A DNA stretch of 64,000 nucleotides from VHCN01 sp964589935 (GCA_964589935.1 CAZPVD010000001.1:992001-1056000), one strand, 5' to 3'; positions 32,892 through 40,892 are shown, counted from the first letter of the stretch. A program made the numbers and translations. The notes: generated by a model from the letters alone, not told the origin.

Positions 32892-33317
32892 TTAACTTTC
32901 GACTTCGATGCCCATGTTGCGGGCGGTTCCGCAGATGATGCGGAAAGCGGCCTCGTCGTTCGTCGCGTTGAGGTCTTTCATTTTCGTCTTCACAATGTCC
33001 ATGACCTGCTTGCGTGTGACCTTGCCGACTTTTTCCTTGTTCGGCGTCTTGGCGCCCGACGCGATGCCGGCAGCCTTCTTGAGGAGCACGGACGCGGGCG
33101 GCGACTTGGTGATGAATGTGAAGGACTTGTCCTGATAGACGGTGATGATGACCGGGATGATGAGGCCGGCCTGGTCCTTCGTCGCGGCGTTGAACTCCTT
33201 GCAGAAGCCCATGATGTTGACGCCGTGCTGGCCGAGCGCGGGGCCGACGGGCGGCGCAGGGTTCGCCTGTCCGGCGGGGATCTGCAACTTGATTTGTCCG
33301 GTGACTTTCTTTGCCAT
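32892..33317 (-). CDS. rplK: 50S ribosomal protein L11
   Basis: A 141-residue L11 of the GTPase-associated centre. The N-terminal domain reads I-P-A-G-Q-A-N-P-A-P-P-V-G-P-A-L-G-Q-H-G, and the C-terminal RNA-binding domain ends with G-T-A-R-N-M-G-I-E-V. It lies 20 bp after nusG. Confidence 0.98.
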   Translation of the reverse strand: MAKKVTGQIKLQIPAGQANPAPPVGPALGQHGVNIMGFCKEFNAATKDQAGLIIPVIITVYQDKSFTFITKSPPASVLLKKAAGIASGAKTPNKEKVGKVTRKQVMDIVKTKMKDLNATNDEAAFRIICGTARNMGIEVES

Positions 33318-33337
33318 AAAATTCGTTTCAGTTTCGG

Positions 33338-33886
33338 CTACGCTTTTTCCACCTGCCAGTATTCGAGTTCGACGGGCGTGTTGCGGCCGAAAATGTTCAC
33401 GGTGACCTTGAGCTTGCCGCGTTCCGGCTCGATTTCCTCGATGACACCGCTGAAGTTCAGGAACGGCCCGTCGTTGATCTTGATGGTCTCGCCAACCTCG
33501 AAGTTGACCTTCGGCTTCTCCGTGTCCTCGGACTCGGAGATCTGGTCCTTGATGACCGCGATCTCATCGGGCGCGACGGACACGGGCCGCTCGCCGCCAA
33601 CGAAGCCGATGATGCCCTGTGTCTCGCGGATGAAATACCACGGCTTCTCCATCACGCGGCGGTTCTCGTCGAGCAGCACCATGTCAATATAGACATAGCC
33701 CGGATGCAGTTTGCGCGTGCTGACGGACTTCTTGCCGCCGCGCACCTCGACGACCTTTTCCATCGGGACGAGGACTTCCTTGATGAATTCCTGCATCTCT
33801 TCGGCCTTCATGCGCTTCTCGATGCTGTCCTTGACCTTCAGCTCCTGGCCGGACAGCGTGTGGATGGCGAACCATTGGCTCTGCAT
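33338..33886 (-). CDS. nusG: Transcription termination/antitermination protein NusG
   Basis: A 182-residue NusG linking RNA polymerase with Rho or the ribosome. It starts MQSQWFAIHTLSGQE; the NGN domain covers about 1-115 with L-H-P-G-Y-V-Y-I-D-M, and the KOW domain follows with V-G-E-T-I-K-I-N-D-G-P-F. The ATG at 33886 matches the family N terminus; the longer frame upstream overlaps secE and is not credible. Confidence 0.97.
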   Translation of the reverse strand: MQSQWFAIHTLSGQELKVKDSIEKRMKAEEMQEFIKEVLVPMEKVVEVRGGKKSVSTRKLHPGYVYIDMVLLDENRRVMEKPWYFIRETQGIIGFVGGERPVSVAPDEIAVIKDQISESEDTEKPKVNFEVGETIKINDGPFLNFSGVIEEIEPERGKLKVTVNIFGRNTPVELEYWQVEKA

Positions 33887-33903
33887 AAAGGTTTCGGGTT
33901 GGG

Positions 33904-34158
33904 CTAGACGCGGAGAAACTTGAGCAACATGGAGACGCCGAAGTCCACCAGCACGGTGAACCCGCCGAGCAACAACGCGGACACAAGCACGACCATCGTG
34001 GAGCCTTTCAACTCGTCGAACGTGGGCCACGTGCATTTCTTCAACTCAACCTGAGTGTCCTGCACGTAGGCGGTGAAGCGCAGCAAGTGGCCTTTCTGCC
34101 ACAAATAAACGAAGATGCCGGCGATGACCGCCAGTGCGATGATGCTGCCTGTATTCAT
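33904..34158 (-). CDS. secE: Preprotein translocase subunit SecE
   Basis: An 84-residue SecE that clamps SecY. The conserved amphipathic segment and hinge (V-E-L-K-K-C-T-W-P-T-F-D-E-L) precede the essential C-terminal transmembrane helix (about 56-76). An additional hydrophobic N-terminal stretch (residues 5-20) suggests a second membrane helix. The tuf-tRNA-secE-nusG order is widespread. Confidence 0.95.
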   Translation of the reverse strand: MNTGSIIALAVIAGIFVYLWQKGHLLRFTAYVQDTQVELKKCTWPTFDELKGSTMVVLVSALLLGGFTVLVDFGVSMLLKFLRV

Positions 34159-34172
34159 GTCGTCTCTGTCTT

Positions 34173-34262
34173 TGGCGGAGGGGGGGGGATTCGAACCCCC
34201 GAGGGCCTTGCGACCCTAACGGTTTTCAAGACCGCCGCATTCGACCGCTCTGCCACCCCTCC
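34173..34262 (-). tRNA. tRNA-Ser (anticodon TGA)
   Basis: Minus-strand cloverleaf: seven-base acceptor stem GGAGGGG/CCCCTCC, anticodon loop CTTGAAA reading TGA, long class II variable arm (about 16 bases) typical of serine tRNA, T arm GGGGGTTCGAATCCCCC, discriminator G, and genomically encoded CCA (34173-34175). It lies between tRNA-Trp and secE. Confidence 0.95.
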
Positions 34263-34276
34263 GGTGGCTGCGGAAC

Positions 34277-34352
34277 TGGCACGGCGTGAGGGACTCGAAC
34301 CCCCAACCAACGGTTTTGGAGACCGCTACTCTACCAATTGAGCTAACGCCGT
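34277..34352 (-). tRNA. tRNA-Trp (anticodon CCA)
   Basis: A 76-base minus-strand cloverleaf: acceptor ACGGCGT pairs with ACGCCGT, D arm GCTCAATTGGTAGAGT, anticodon loop TCTCCAA, T loop TTCGAGT, discriminator G and encoded 3' CCA at 34277-34279. tRNA-Trp between tuf and secE is a widely conserved arrangement. Confidence 0.96.
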
Positions 34353-34419
34353 ATTCCGTCATAAACTTCACTGCGTTTCTCGTTCGTTTGTTTCGTTTGC
34401 TTTAGACGGAAAATGGGAG

Positions 34420-34437
34420 GCGGGGCCTGCGCCCCGC
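34420..34437 (-). terminator. Hairpin downstream of tuf, possible weak terminator or processing site
   Basis: A seven-base perfect GC stem (34420-34426 with 34431-34437) with a CTGC loop lies 25 bases after the tuf stop, followed in the minus direction by CTCCCATTTTCC. With only a short T stretch it may be a partial terminator or a boundary for tRNA processing. Confidence 0.4.
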
Positions 34438-34461
34438 GCTCCCGTGAATTGTCTCTCGCTG

Positions 34462-35652
34462 CTAGGCGATGACTTCGCTCACGCGGCCCGCGCCGATCGT
34501 GCGGCCGCCTTCGCGGATGGCGAAGCGCTGGCCCTTCTCCATCGCGATGGGCGCGATCAGTTCGATGTCCACCGAGACGTTGTCGCCCGGCATCACCATT
34601 TCAACCCCTGTTGGCAGCGTGACGTTGCCCGTCACGTCCGAGGTGCGGAAGTAAAACTGTGGCCGATACTTGTTGAAGAACGGCGTGTGGCGGCCACCCT
34701 CGTCCTTGGTCAGGACATAGACTTCGGCCTTGAACTTCGTGTGCGGCTTGATCGAGCCGGGCTTGGCGAGCACCATGCCGCGCTCGACTTCTTCTTTCTT
34801 GATGCCGCGGAGCAGCACGCCGACGTTGTCGCCCGCCTGCGCGGAGTCGAGGAGCTTGCGGAACATTTCAATGTCGGTCGCCACGGTCTTGCGCGTGTCC
34901 TTGAGGCCGACGATCTCGACTTCTTCCATCTTCTTGAGCAAACCGCGCTCGACACGGCCGGTCACCACGGTGCCACGGCCTTCAATGTTGAACACGTCCT
35001 CCATGCACATGAGGAACGGCTTGTCCACTTCACGCACGGGCTCGGGGATGAACGTGTCAACCGCCGTGAGCAAATCCTGAATGGACTTCTCGCCGTCGGG
35101 CTTGCCCGCGAGCGCCGCCGCGGAGCTGCCGCGGATGATCGGCGTCTTGTCGCCGGGGAACTGATACTTGTTGAGCAGGTCGCGGATTTCCATCTCGACG
35201 AGGTCGAGCAGCTCCGGATCATCAACGAGGTCAATCTTGTTCAGGTAAACCACGATGGCCGGCACGCCGACCTGGCGGGCCAGGAGAATGTGCTCGCGGG
35301 TCTGCGGCATCGGGCCGTCCGCAGCGCTGACGACGAGGATCGCGCCGTCCATCTGCGCGGCACCGGTGATCATGTTCTTCACGTAGTCGGCGTGGCCGGG
35401 GCAGTCCACGTGCGCGTAATGACGCTTTTCGCTCTCGTATTCGACGTGCGACGCGGCGATGGTCACGGTTTTGTTTTCGTCGCGGACCGTGCCGCCCTTT
35501 GTAATTTCAGCGTAGGAAATTTGTTTCGCCAGATTGCGGCGCGCCTGAGTGGCGACGATCGCAGCCGTGAGCGTGGACTTGCCATGGTCAACGTGGCCGA
35601 TGGTGCCGACGTTGACGTGAGGTTTCGTGCGTTGGAATGCTTCTTTTGCCAT
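34462..35652 (-). CDS. tuf: Elongation factor Tu
   Basis: A 396-residue EF-Tu that delivers aminoacyl-tRNA to the ribosome. G1 is GHVDHGKS, G3 DCPGHADY, and G4 appears as L-N-K-I-D. Domains II and III follow, ending with the conserved R-E-G-G-R-T-I-G-A-G-R-V. It is the only tuf gene in the window and lies 41 bp after tRNA-Thr, presumably on the same transcript. Confidence 0.98.
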   Translation of the reverse strand: MAKEAFQRTKPHVNVGTIGHVDHGKSTLTAAIVATQARRNLAKQISYAEITKGGTVRDENKTVTIAASHVEYESEKRHYAHVDCPGHADYVKNMITGAAQMDGAILVVSAADGPMPQTREHILLARQVGVPAIVVYLNKIDLVDDPELLDLVEMEIRDLLNKYQFPGDKTPIIRGSSAAALAGKPDGEKSIQDLLTAVDTFIPEPVREVDKPFLMCMEDVFNIEGRGTVVTGRVERGLLKKMEEVEIVGLKDTRKTVATDIEMFRKLLDSAQAGDNVGVLLRGIKKEEVERGMVLAKPGSIKPHTKFKAEVYVLTKDEGGRHTPFFNKYRPQFYFRTSDVTGNVTLPTGVEMVMPGDNVSVDIELIAPIAMEKGQRFAIREGGRTIGAGRVSEVIA

Positions 35653-35693
35653 TGCGTTGTCGTGTTTAGGTTGTCGTTTCTAACAGTTCAAAA

Positions 35694-35769
35694 TGGAGCC
35701 CATGATCAGGATTGAACTGATGACCTCGTCCTTACCAAGGACGTGCTCTACCAACTGAGCTACATGGGC
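35694..35769 (-). tRNA. tRNA-Thr (anticodon GGT)
   Basis: A 76-base minus-strand cloverleaf: acceptor GCCCATG/CATGGGC, D arm GCTCAGTTGGTAGAGC, anticodon loop TTGGTAA reading GGT, T loop TTCAATC, discriminator T, and encoded CCA (35694-35696). It is the first gene of the tuf operon, recalling the thrT-tufB linkage of E. coli. Confidence 0.96.
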
Positions 35770-35899
35770 ACGCGCTCATAAGCGCTTCAATCCTGCCGCC
35801 CTTCAAAGTGAAAAAAAAACCATCGCCCGCTTTCCTTGCCCTTCTCAGCAGCGGGCTGATGTGTTTTATTCGCTTCTTACTGCGCTCGAATTGAGGGTA

Positions 35900-35928
35900 A
35901 AAATAGGCAGCAGCAGGAATCGTGTCAA
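35900..35928 (-). promoter_or_regulatory. Strong sigma-70-type promoter for tRNA-Thr/tuf operon
   Basis: On the minus strand a perfect -35 box TTGACA (35923-35928) and a -10 box TATTTT (35900-35905, four of six) are separated by exactly 17 bp. Transcription would start near 35893, about 125 bases before tRNA-Thr. A perfect 16-bp palindrome (35931-35946) lies two bases upstream of the -35 box. Confidence 0.75.
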
Positions 35929-35930
35929 CG

Positions 35931-35946
35931 GTTTTTCTAGAAAAAC
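35931..35946. promoter_or_regulatory. Perfect palindrome next to the tuf promoter
   Basis: GTTTTTCTAGAAAAAC equals its own reverse complement over all 16 bases. It lies between the rnhC stop and the tuf promoter -35 box. It could be an operator, or in RNA a small hairpin ending rnhC, but the AT-rich stem without loop is a poor terminator. Confidence 0.45.
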
Positions 35947-35959
35947 TTTACACCCACGT

Positions 35960-36925
35960 TCAACCCCTCCGCCGCCATTCAACTTTGGGCGGTTCCGGCA
36001 GCCCTTGCGCCCGCAACGCCGTGCGGAAATGCATCTTTGCCACCTTGGGCATGCTGCCAACCCCATGCCGTGCAATAAATTCCTTCGCCGCCGCATCCAC
36101 GGCGGCGGACGCGCCTTTCGGCAGCTTCATTCCGAATTCCCGCTCCAAGGCCGCCATGCGCATCACAAACTCGTGCCGCGCCAAAATCGAAGCCGCCGCC
36201 ACGGCGAGGTCCGCCTCGGCCTTATGCCGCTGCACCAATTCGATCTCACGACCGAGCGGCATGAGCGCCTTGGCCACCGTGTCCTTGCTGTGCGCGAACT
36301 GGTCGCTGATCGCGCGCACCGGCGGCGGTCTCATCGCGTCGCGGCGGCCCATCAAGTTCTCGATGACGCGCGCGTGGCCCCACGCAAGCAGTTTGTTCAC
36401 GCTGCCCATTTTTGCGTAGAGCCGGTTGTAAGCCTCGTTGCCGACGCACACAACATCGCACACACAGCCGGGCGTTGTGCGGATGAGCTTCGCCAGCTCG
36501 GCGATTTTTTTGTCGCTCGAAATGTTCTTCGAGTCGCGCACGCCCGCGTCCTGCCACGCCTTCACCACGGCTTCGTTCACATACGCGCCGGCGATGCACA
36601 GCGGTCCAAAAAAATCCCCCTTGCCGCTCTCGTCCACGCCGATTCGCGGGAGAAGCAATTCGGGATTCAACATCGCCTCGTAACCAAGCCGCGCCTCCTT
36701 CAAAATCTCCGGCTCCAAAATAAATTCGATGAACTCCTGCGTGCCCTTCCCCTGCACGACGAGCTTGCCGCTCTCATAAAAGACGACGTTGAGCTTGTCT
36801 TTCTCGCCGGCGAACCGCGCGTAAGGCACCTCGCGCAACTTGAAGCCGTGCTCGCGCAGATGCGCATCCAGCGCGGTGGCCTGCCCATCCGTCAGCTTGC
36901 ATGTGTAAATCGTCAGCGGCTTCAC
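35960..36925 (-). CDS. rnhC: Ribonuclease HIII
   Basis: A type 2 RNase H of about 321 residues that degrades RNA in RNA-DNA hybrids. The N-terminal third resembles the TBP-like substrate-binding domain (DUF3378) that distinguishes RNase HIII from HII. The catalytic domain begins G-V-D-E-S-G-K-G-D-F-F-G-P-L with the metal-binding Asp and Glu, followed by D-S-K and a later acidic site. The start is unsure; the GTG at 36925 is preferred because the upstream part falls in low-complexity sequence and overlaps the divergent mutY frame. RNase HIII is well known in Firmicutes and Chlamydiae. Confidence 0.88.
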   Translation of the reverse strand: MKPLTIYTCKLTDGQATALDAHLREHGFKLREVPYARFAGEKDKLNVVFYESGKLVVQGKGTQEFIEFILEPEILKEARLGYEAMLNPELLLPRIGVDESGKGDFFGPLCIAGAYVNEAVVKAWQDAGVRDSKNISSDKKIAELAKLIRTTPGCVCDVVCVGNEAYNRLYAKMGSVNKLLAWGHARVIENLMGRRDAMRPPPVRAISDQFAHSKDTVAKALMPLGREIELVQRHKAEADLAVAAASILARHEFVMRMAALEREFGMKLPKGASAAVDAAAKEFIARHGVGSMPKVAKMHFRTALRAQGLPEPPKVEWRRRG

Positions 36926-36960
36926 GCAGCGAGTTTCGGGTTTTGCGTTTCGAGTTTCGA

Positions 36961-38133
36961 GTGCAAACTGCGCCCGTGCCACGCGCCGCCGCCAGTTCAA
37001 AGTTCAAGGTCCAAAGTTCAAAAAGCCTCCCTGCCTCTCGCCCCTCGCCTATCGCCTCTCGTCTGCTTCGCTGGTTCAAGAAAAACGCCCGCGACCTGCC
37101 GTGGCGCCGCACGCGCGATCCGTATGCGATCTGGGTTTCCGAAATCATGCTTCAGCAAACACAGGTGAAAACCGTCATCCCGTATTGGGAACGCTGGATG
37201 CGCGAACTGCCCACTGCCACCGCGCTCGCCGCCGCGCCGGAGCAGCGCGCGCTCAAGCTCTGGGAAGGCCTCGGCTACTACACCCGTGCGCGAAACTTGC
37301 AAAAGGCCGCGCGATTCGTCGTGGAAAAATTCGGTGGCGAATTCCCGCATGACTTTGACGACGTGCTCTCGCTGCCCGGCGTGGGACGCTACACCGCCGG
37401 GGCGATTTGCAGCATCGCCTTCAACCAGCCCGCGCCCATCCTCGACGGCAATGTCATTCGCGTCCTCACGCGCCTGTTCGCGATTCGCGAAAATCCCCGC
37501 GAAAAACGCGTCAACGAACAACTCTGGTCGCTTGCAGCCCAATTCGTCGAAGCGGCTTCTCGAATTCCAAATTCCAAATTCCGAATTGCGAATTCTCCTT
37601 CTGCCGGCAACTGCTCCGCGCTCAACCAGTCGCTCATGGAACTCGGCGCGACCATCTGCACGCCGCGTTCGCCGAAATGTGGTGAGTGTCCGTTGGGCGA
37701 AGACTGCGCCGCCCACGCCAAAGGCATCGCCGAACAACTCCCAAACCTCGGCGCGCGCATCAAACCGACGACGCGACGCTTCGCCGCGCTCGTCGCCACG
37801 CGCGGCGGCCGCGTGCTCGTGCACCAGCGGCCCGATGGCACGGTGAACGCGCGGCTGTGGGAATTTCCGAACATTGAATTGGCGAATGGCGACACCGTAA
37901 CCGCAGCATTTTTTTCTGAGCGCTTCGCACTTCGCACTTCGCACTTCGCACCTCTCTGCACTGTGCGCCACAGCATCACGCGCTACCGCATCACCGTCGA
38001 GGCGTTCCGCGCAGAGGCGCGCTCCACACGCCCCGCGGACGGTTGCGAGTGGGTTGCTCTTTCCAAACTGGAACATCTCCCGTTCACCAGCGCGCACGCC
38101 AAAATCCGCCGCCAACTGCTTTCGCCGACGTGA
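36961..38133 (+). CDS. mutY: A/G-specific adenine glycosylase MutY
   Basis: A base-excision repair enzyme that removes adenine opposite 8-oxoguanine. The helix-hairpin-helix L-P-G-V-G-R-Y-T-A-G and the catalytic Asp in L-D-G-N-V-I-R are present. The four iron-sulfur cysteines lie in C-T-P-R-S-P-K-C-G-E-C-P-L-G-E-D-C, and a NUDIX-like C-terminal domain follows. The start is uncertain: GTG at 36961 or 36976, or an ATG at 36901 overlapping rnhC. Two in-frame inserts made of short AT-rich or TTCGCAC words (37557-37594 and 37918-37955) add residues not expected in MutY, just before the Fe-S region and inside the C-terminal domain. Confidence 0.9.
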   Translation: MQTAPVPRAAASSKFKVQSSKSLPASRPSPIASRLLRWFKKNARDLPWRRTRDPYAIWVSEIMLQQTQVKTVIPYWERWMRELPTATALAAAPEQRALKLWEGLGYYTRARNLQKAARFVVEKFGGEFPHDFDDVLSLPGVGRYTAGAICSIAFNQPAPILDGNVIRVLTRLFAIRENPREKRVNEQLWSLAAQFVEAASRIPNSKFRIANSPSAGNCSALNQSLMELGATICTPRSPKCGECPLGEDCAAHAKGIAEQLPNLGARIKPTTRRFAALVATRGGRVLVHQRPDGTVNARLWEFPNIELANGDTVTAAFFSERFALRTSHFAPLCTVRHSITRYRITVEAFRAEARSTRPADGCEWVALSKLEHLPFTSAHAKIRRQLLSPT

Positions 38134-38191
38134 TGCCACGGCGCGCAGTCTTGCCAACAGGACGCCGGCCGCTACGCTGGCACGCGCTGCG

Positions 38192-39694
38192 ATGAATGCC
38201 ACGGAACCCAAGCCGGTCTCGCCGTTGAAGCTGCGCCTCGGCACGCTCCTGTTTCCACCGCTCGGTTTGTTTCTTCTTTGGCGCACACCGCGCAGCGTCG
38301 CGCGAAAAGTTTTTGGCACACTCGGCATCGGCCTCTACACGGTCGTGTATCTCGTGGCGCTTGGTTTTCTCGCGGTGAAACTCCACCTCGCGGAAATTGA
38401 CTGGAAAGGCGGCACCGGCCCGCGGCTTGTTCACCATCGCACGAAGCCGGACTTCGACGCGCTCGAAGCCAACCGCCGTGCGCACACGAACGCGCCGGTT
38501 GCCGTTGCCACGAATGCTTCCGCCTACTGGACAGGCTTCCGCGGGCCCCTGCGCGACGGGCATTACACGCAGCAACCAATTCTCACGAACTGGCCGCCGG
38601 AAGGCCCGCGCATGCTGTGGCGTCAGCCGTGCGGCGGCGGACACGCGTCGTTCGCCATCGCGCAGGGGCGCGCCTTCACCATCGAGCAGCGGCGCGAAAG
38701 CGAGGCGGTCGTCGCCTACGATGTTTCCACGGGCCGCGAGCTGTGGGCGTTCGCCTACGCGGGCAAATTCAACGATGAATTCGACATGGGCGGCATCGGC
38801 CCGCGCTCGACGCCGGTGTGGGACGACGGGCGCGTCTTTGCGCTCGGCACGCAGGGCCAGCTCCACTGTCTTGACGCCGCGAGCGGAAAACTTCTCTGGA
38901 AACGCGACGCGCTCGATGACAGTGAAACAACCGTGCTGCAATTCGGCCTGGCCGCCTCGCCGCTCGTCGTGGACGACAAGCTCATCGTCTCGATGGGCGA
39001 CGCTGCGAACGACCGCAGCCGCGGCGTCTTCGCCTACAACAAAATCACCGGCGAACCGCTCTGGAAATCGCAGGCCGACAAGCAGGCCTACACCTCGCCG
39101 ATGCCCGTCACGCTCGCGGGCCGGCAGCAACTGCTCTGCGTCGGCGCGAAACGCATCTTCGCCCTCTCGCCCGACGACGGCGCGTTGCTGTGGGAGTTTC
39201 CGTGGTCGGTGCAATACGACAACTGCATCGCGCAGCCCGTGCTGCTCGGTGACGACCGCGTGTTTCTCTCCGGCGGCTACGGCGCGGGCTGCGTGGCGCT
39301 GCAAATTTCAGCCGACGGCGGCAAGTTCAAGGTCACCGAACTCTGGCGGAACAAGTTCCTCAAAAATAAATTCACCAGCTCCGTCTTCTGGCAGGGAAAC
39401 ATTTACGGACTCGACGAGGACATTCTCACGTGCCTCGACGCCGCGACCGGCGCGCGCAAATGGAAAGATGGCCGCTACGATTACGGGCAGTTGCTGCTCG
39501 CGAGCGGTCACCTCGTCATCGTCTGCGGCAACGGCGACCTTGCACTGGTGAAGGCGACGCCGGAACGCCACGAGGAACTTGCGCGCGTGCCGGGCATCAA
39601 GGGCAAGACATGGAATCATCCCGCGCTCGCCGATGGAAAGCTGCTCATCCGCAATGCAGCGGAAATGGCGTGCTTTGATTTGAGCGGCAAATGA
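38192..39694 (+). CDS. Membrane-anchored PQQ-type beta-propeller protein
   Basis: About 500 residues. The first 75 hold two hydrophobic segments (L-L-F-P-P-L-G-L-F-L-L-W and V-V-Y-L-V-A-L-G-F-L-A-V), suggesting membrane anchoring. The rest is a seven- or eight-bladed propeller of PQQ-like repeats: W-x-G-F-R-G-P, then blades ending D-x-x-T-G-x-x-L-W (D-V-S-T-G-R-E-L-W, D-A-A-S-G-K-L-L-W, I-T-G-E-P-L-W). No Cys/Asp pattern of a quinoprotein dehydrogenase was identified, so a scaffold or binding role is likelier. PQQ-like proteins of this kind are abundant in Planctomycetes and Verrucomicrobia. The stop overlaps the next gene by four bases. Confidence 0.8.
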   Translation: MNATEPKPVSPLKLRLGTLLFPPLGLFLLWRTPRSVARKVFGTLGIGLYTVVYLVALGFLAVKLHLAEIDWKGGTGPRLVHHRTKPDFDALEANRRAHTNAPVAVATNASAYWTGFRGPLRDGHYTQQPILTNWPPEGPRMLWRQPCGGGHASFAIAQGRAFTIEQRRESEAVVAYDVSTGRELWAFAYAGKFNDEFDMGGIGPRSTPVWDDGRVFALGTQGQLHCLDAASGKLLWKRDALDDSETTVLQFGLAASPLVVDDKLIVSMGDAANDRSRGVFAYNKITGEPLWKSQADKQAYTSPMPVTLAGRQQLLCVGAKRIFALSPDDGALLWEFPWSVQYDNCIAQPVLLGDDRVFLSGGYGAGCVALQISADGGKFKVTELWRNKFLKNKFTSSVFWQGNIYGLDEDILTCLDAATGARKWKDGRYDYGQLLLASGHLVIVCGNGDLALVKATPERHEELARVPGIKGKTWNHPALADGKLLIRNAAEMACFDLSGK

Positions 39695-40479
39695 AACTCG
39701 ATCCCATCCAGCAGGCGGCGCAGGAGCAGTTCGCAAGGCAGAGCCACCGCTACGGCGCGGGCCACATCCTCGAAAACGTCACGGACATCCAGGCCGCGCT
39801 GCCGTGGCTCGATCTCGCGCCCGGCTCGCGCGTGCTCGATGTCGCGTGCGGCGCGGGCCACACGGGGCTTTACTTCGCCACGCTCGGCCATCGCGTCACG
39901 CTCACGGACATTGCATGTCCGATGCTGGAACGCGTTCGTGAGGCCGCGGCAAAATTGAATGTATCCGTCGAGACACGCCAGCACGCGGCGGAGGAATTTC
40001 CATTCGAGAACGCCAGCTTCGACCTCGTCACCTGCCGCGTCGCACCGCACCACTTCAGTTCGCCGGAGAAGTTCGTGCGCGAGACGGCGCGCGTGCTGCA
40101 GCCCGGTGGAAAATTTCTGCTCATTGACGGCAGCGTCGAGGACGACCAGCCCGAGGCCGAGGAATGGATTCACCAAGTCGAGAAGCTGCGCGATCCGAGC
40201 CATGCGCGGTTTCTCACGCCCGGCGCGTGGACGCGGCTGTGCGAGGCCGCCGGACTCACGGTGACACACGCGACGCTCAAGGGCTTCAAGATGCCGGACC
40301 TCGAATGGTATTTCAAGACCGCCGCGACGCCGCCGGAGAATCGCGCGAAGGTGCGCGAGTTGGTCGCCAATGCGCCCGAGTCCGCGCTGCGCCTCTTCCG
40401 CGTCGCCGACGAGGAGGGCGTCATCACGTGGTGGTGGCAGCGGCTGACGCTGGTGGCAACGCGTTCAGTGGAGGGCTGA
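39691..40479 (+). CDS. SAM-dependent class I methyltransferase (UbiE/Methyltransf_11 type)
   Basis: A 262-residue cytoplasmic methyltransferase. Motif I is V-L-D-V-A-C-G-A-G-H-T-G, the SAM-binding acidic residue follows in V-T-L-T-D, and later motifs (F-D-L-V-T-C-R-V-A-P-H-H-F, then V-L-Q-P-G-G-K-F-L-L-I-D) fit the family. The substrate is unknown. Its ATG overlaps the stop of the beta-propeller gene (ATGA), so the two are probably translated together. Confidence 0.85.
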   Translation: MKLDPIQQAAQEQFARQSHRYGAGHILENVTDIQAALPWLDLAPGSRVLDVACGAGHTGLYFATLGHRVTLTDIACPMLERVREAAAKLNVSVETRQHAAEEFPFENASFDLVTCRVAPHHFSSPEKFVRETARVLQPGGKFLLIDGSVEDDQPEAEEWIHQVEKLRDPSHARFLTPGAWTRLCEAAGLTVTHATLKGFKMPDLEWYFKTAATPPENRAKVRELVANAPESALRLFRVADEEGVITWWWQRLTLVATRSVEG

Positions 40480-40484
40480 AGACT

Positions 40485-40892
40485 TCACTTCGCTGCCGAC
40501 GCGGTTTCGTTCTCCCTTTTCACTGGCGCGCCGCAGTTGGCGCAGAAGTTCGCCGCCGGTGGACAAAGCGTTTTGCACGCACTGCACTGCTGGTGCTGAT
40601 CCTGATGCCTGCGGTGGATGACGAGGTTCCGCAAATAGGGAAGCCACGTGAATGCGTAGGCGAAAATGAACACCGAGCTTTTCTTGTGAAGCGAATAAAT
40701 GAGGAACAGCAACGAGCCAACCAGACTCAACCACCAGAATGCCACGGGGACGACGACCTGCTTTTTCTTCTCAGTCGAATACCATTGAACAAAGAACCGA
40801 GACGAGAAAACAGCATTGGCCGCCCAACCGACTGCTTCCCACCAAGTCCATTCTTCGCCGAGGAACTTGCCATCTCGAAACAAGAAATCCAT
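40485..40892 (-). CDS. Small membrane protein: LAB_N-like domain plus C-terminal zinc ribbon
   Basis: A 135-residue protein. Residues 15-95 resemble the lipid A biosynthesis N-terminal domain (LAB_N): F-F-V-Q-W-Y-S-T-E-K, then W-W-L-S-L-V-G-S and Y-L-R-N-L, with three membrane segments. Residues 103-120 form a zinc-ribbon, C-S-A-C...C-A-N-C (C103, C106, C117, C120). LAB_N usually occurs alone or before glycosyltransferases; the added zinc ribbon is unusual. The ATG at 40892 is preferred to an upstream TTG at 40913. It converges with the methyltransferase gene. Confidence 0.7.
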   Translation of the reverse strand: MDFLFRDGKFLGEEWTWWEAVGWAANAVFSSRFFVQWYSTEKKKQVVVPVAFWWLSLVGSLLFLIYSLHKKSSVFIFAYAFTWLPYLRNLVIHRRHQDQHQQCSACKTLCPPAANFCANCGAPVKRENETASAAK

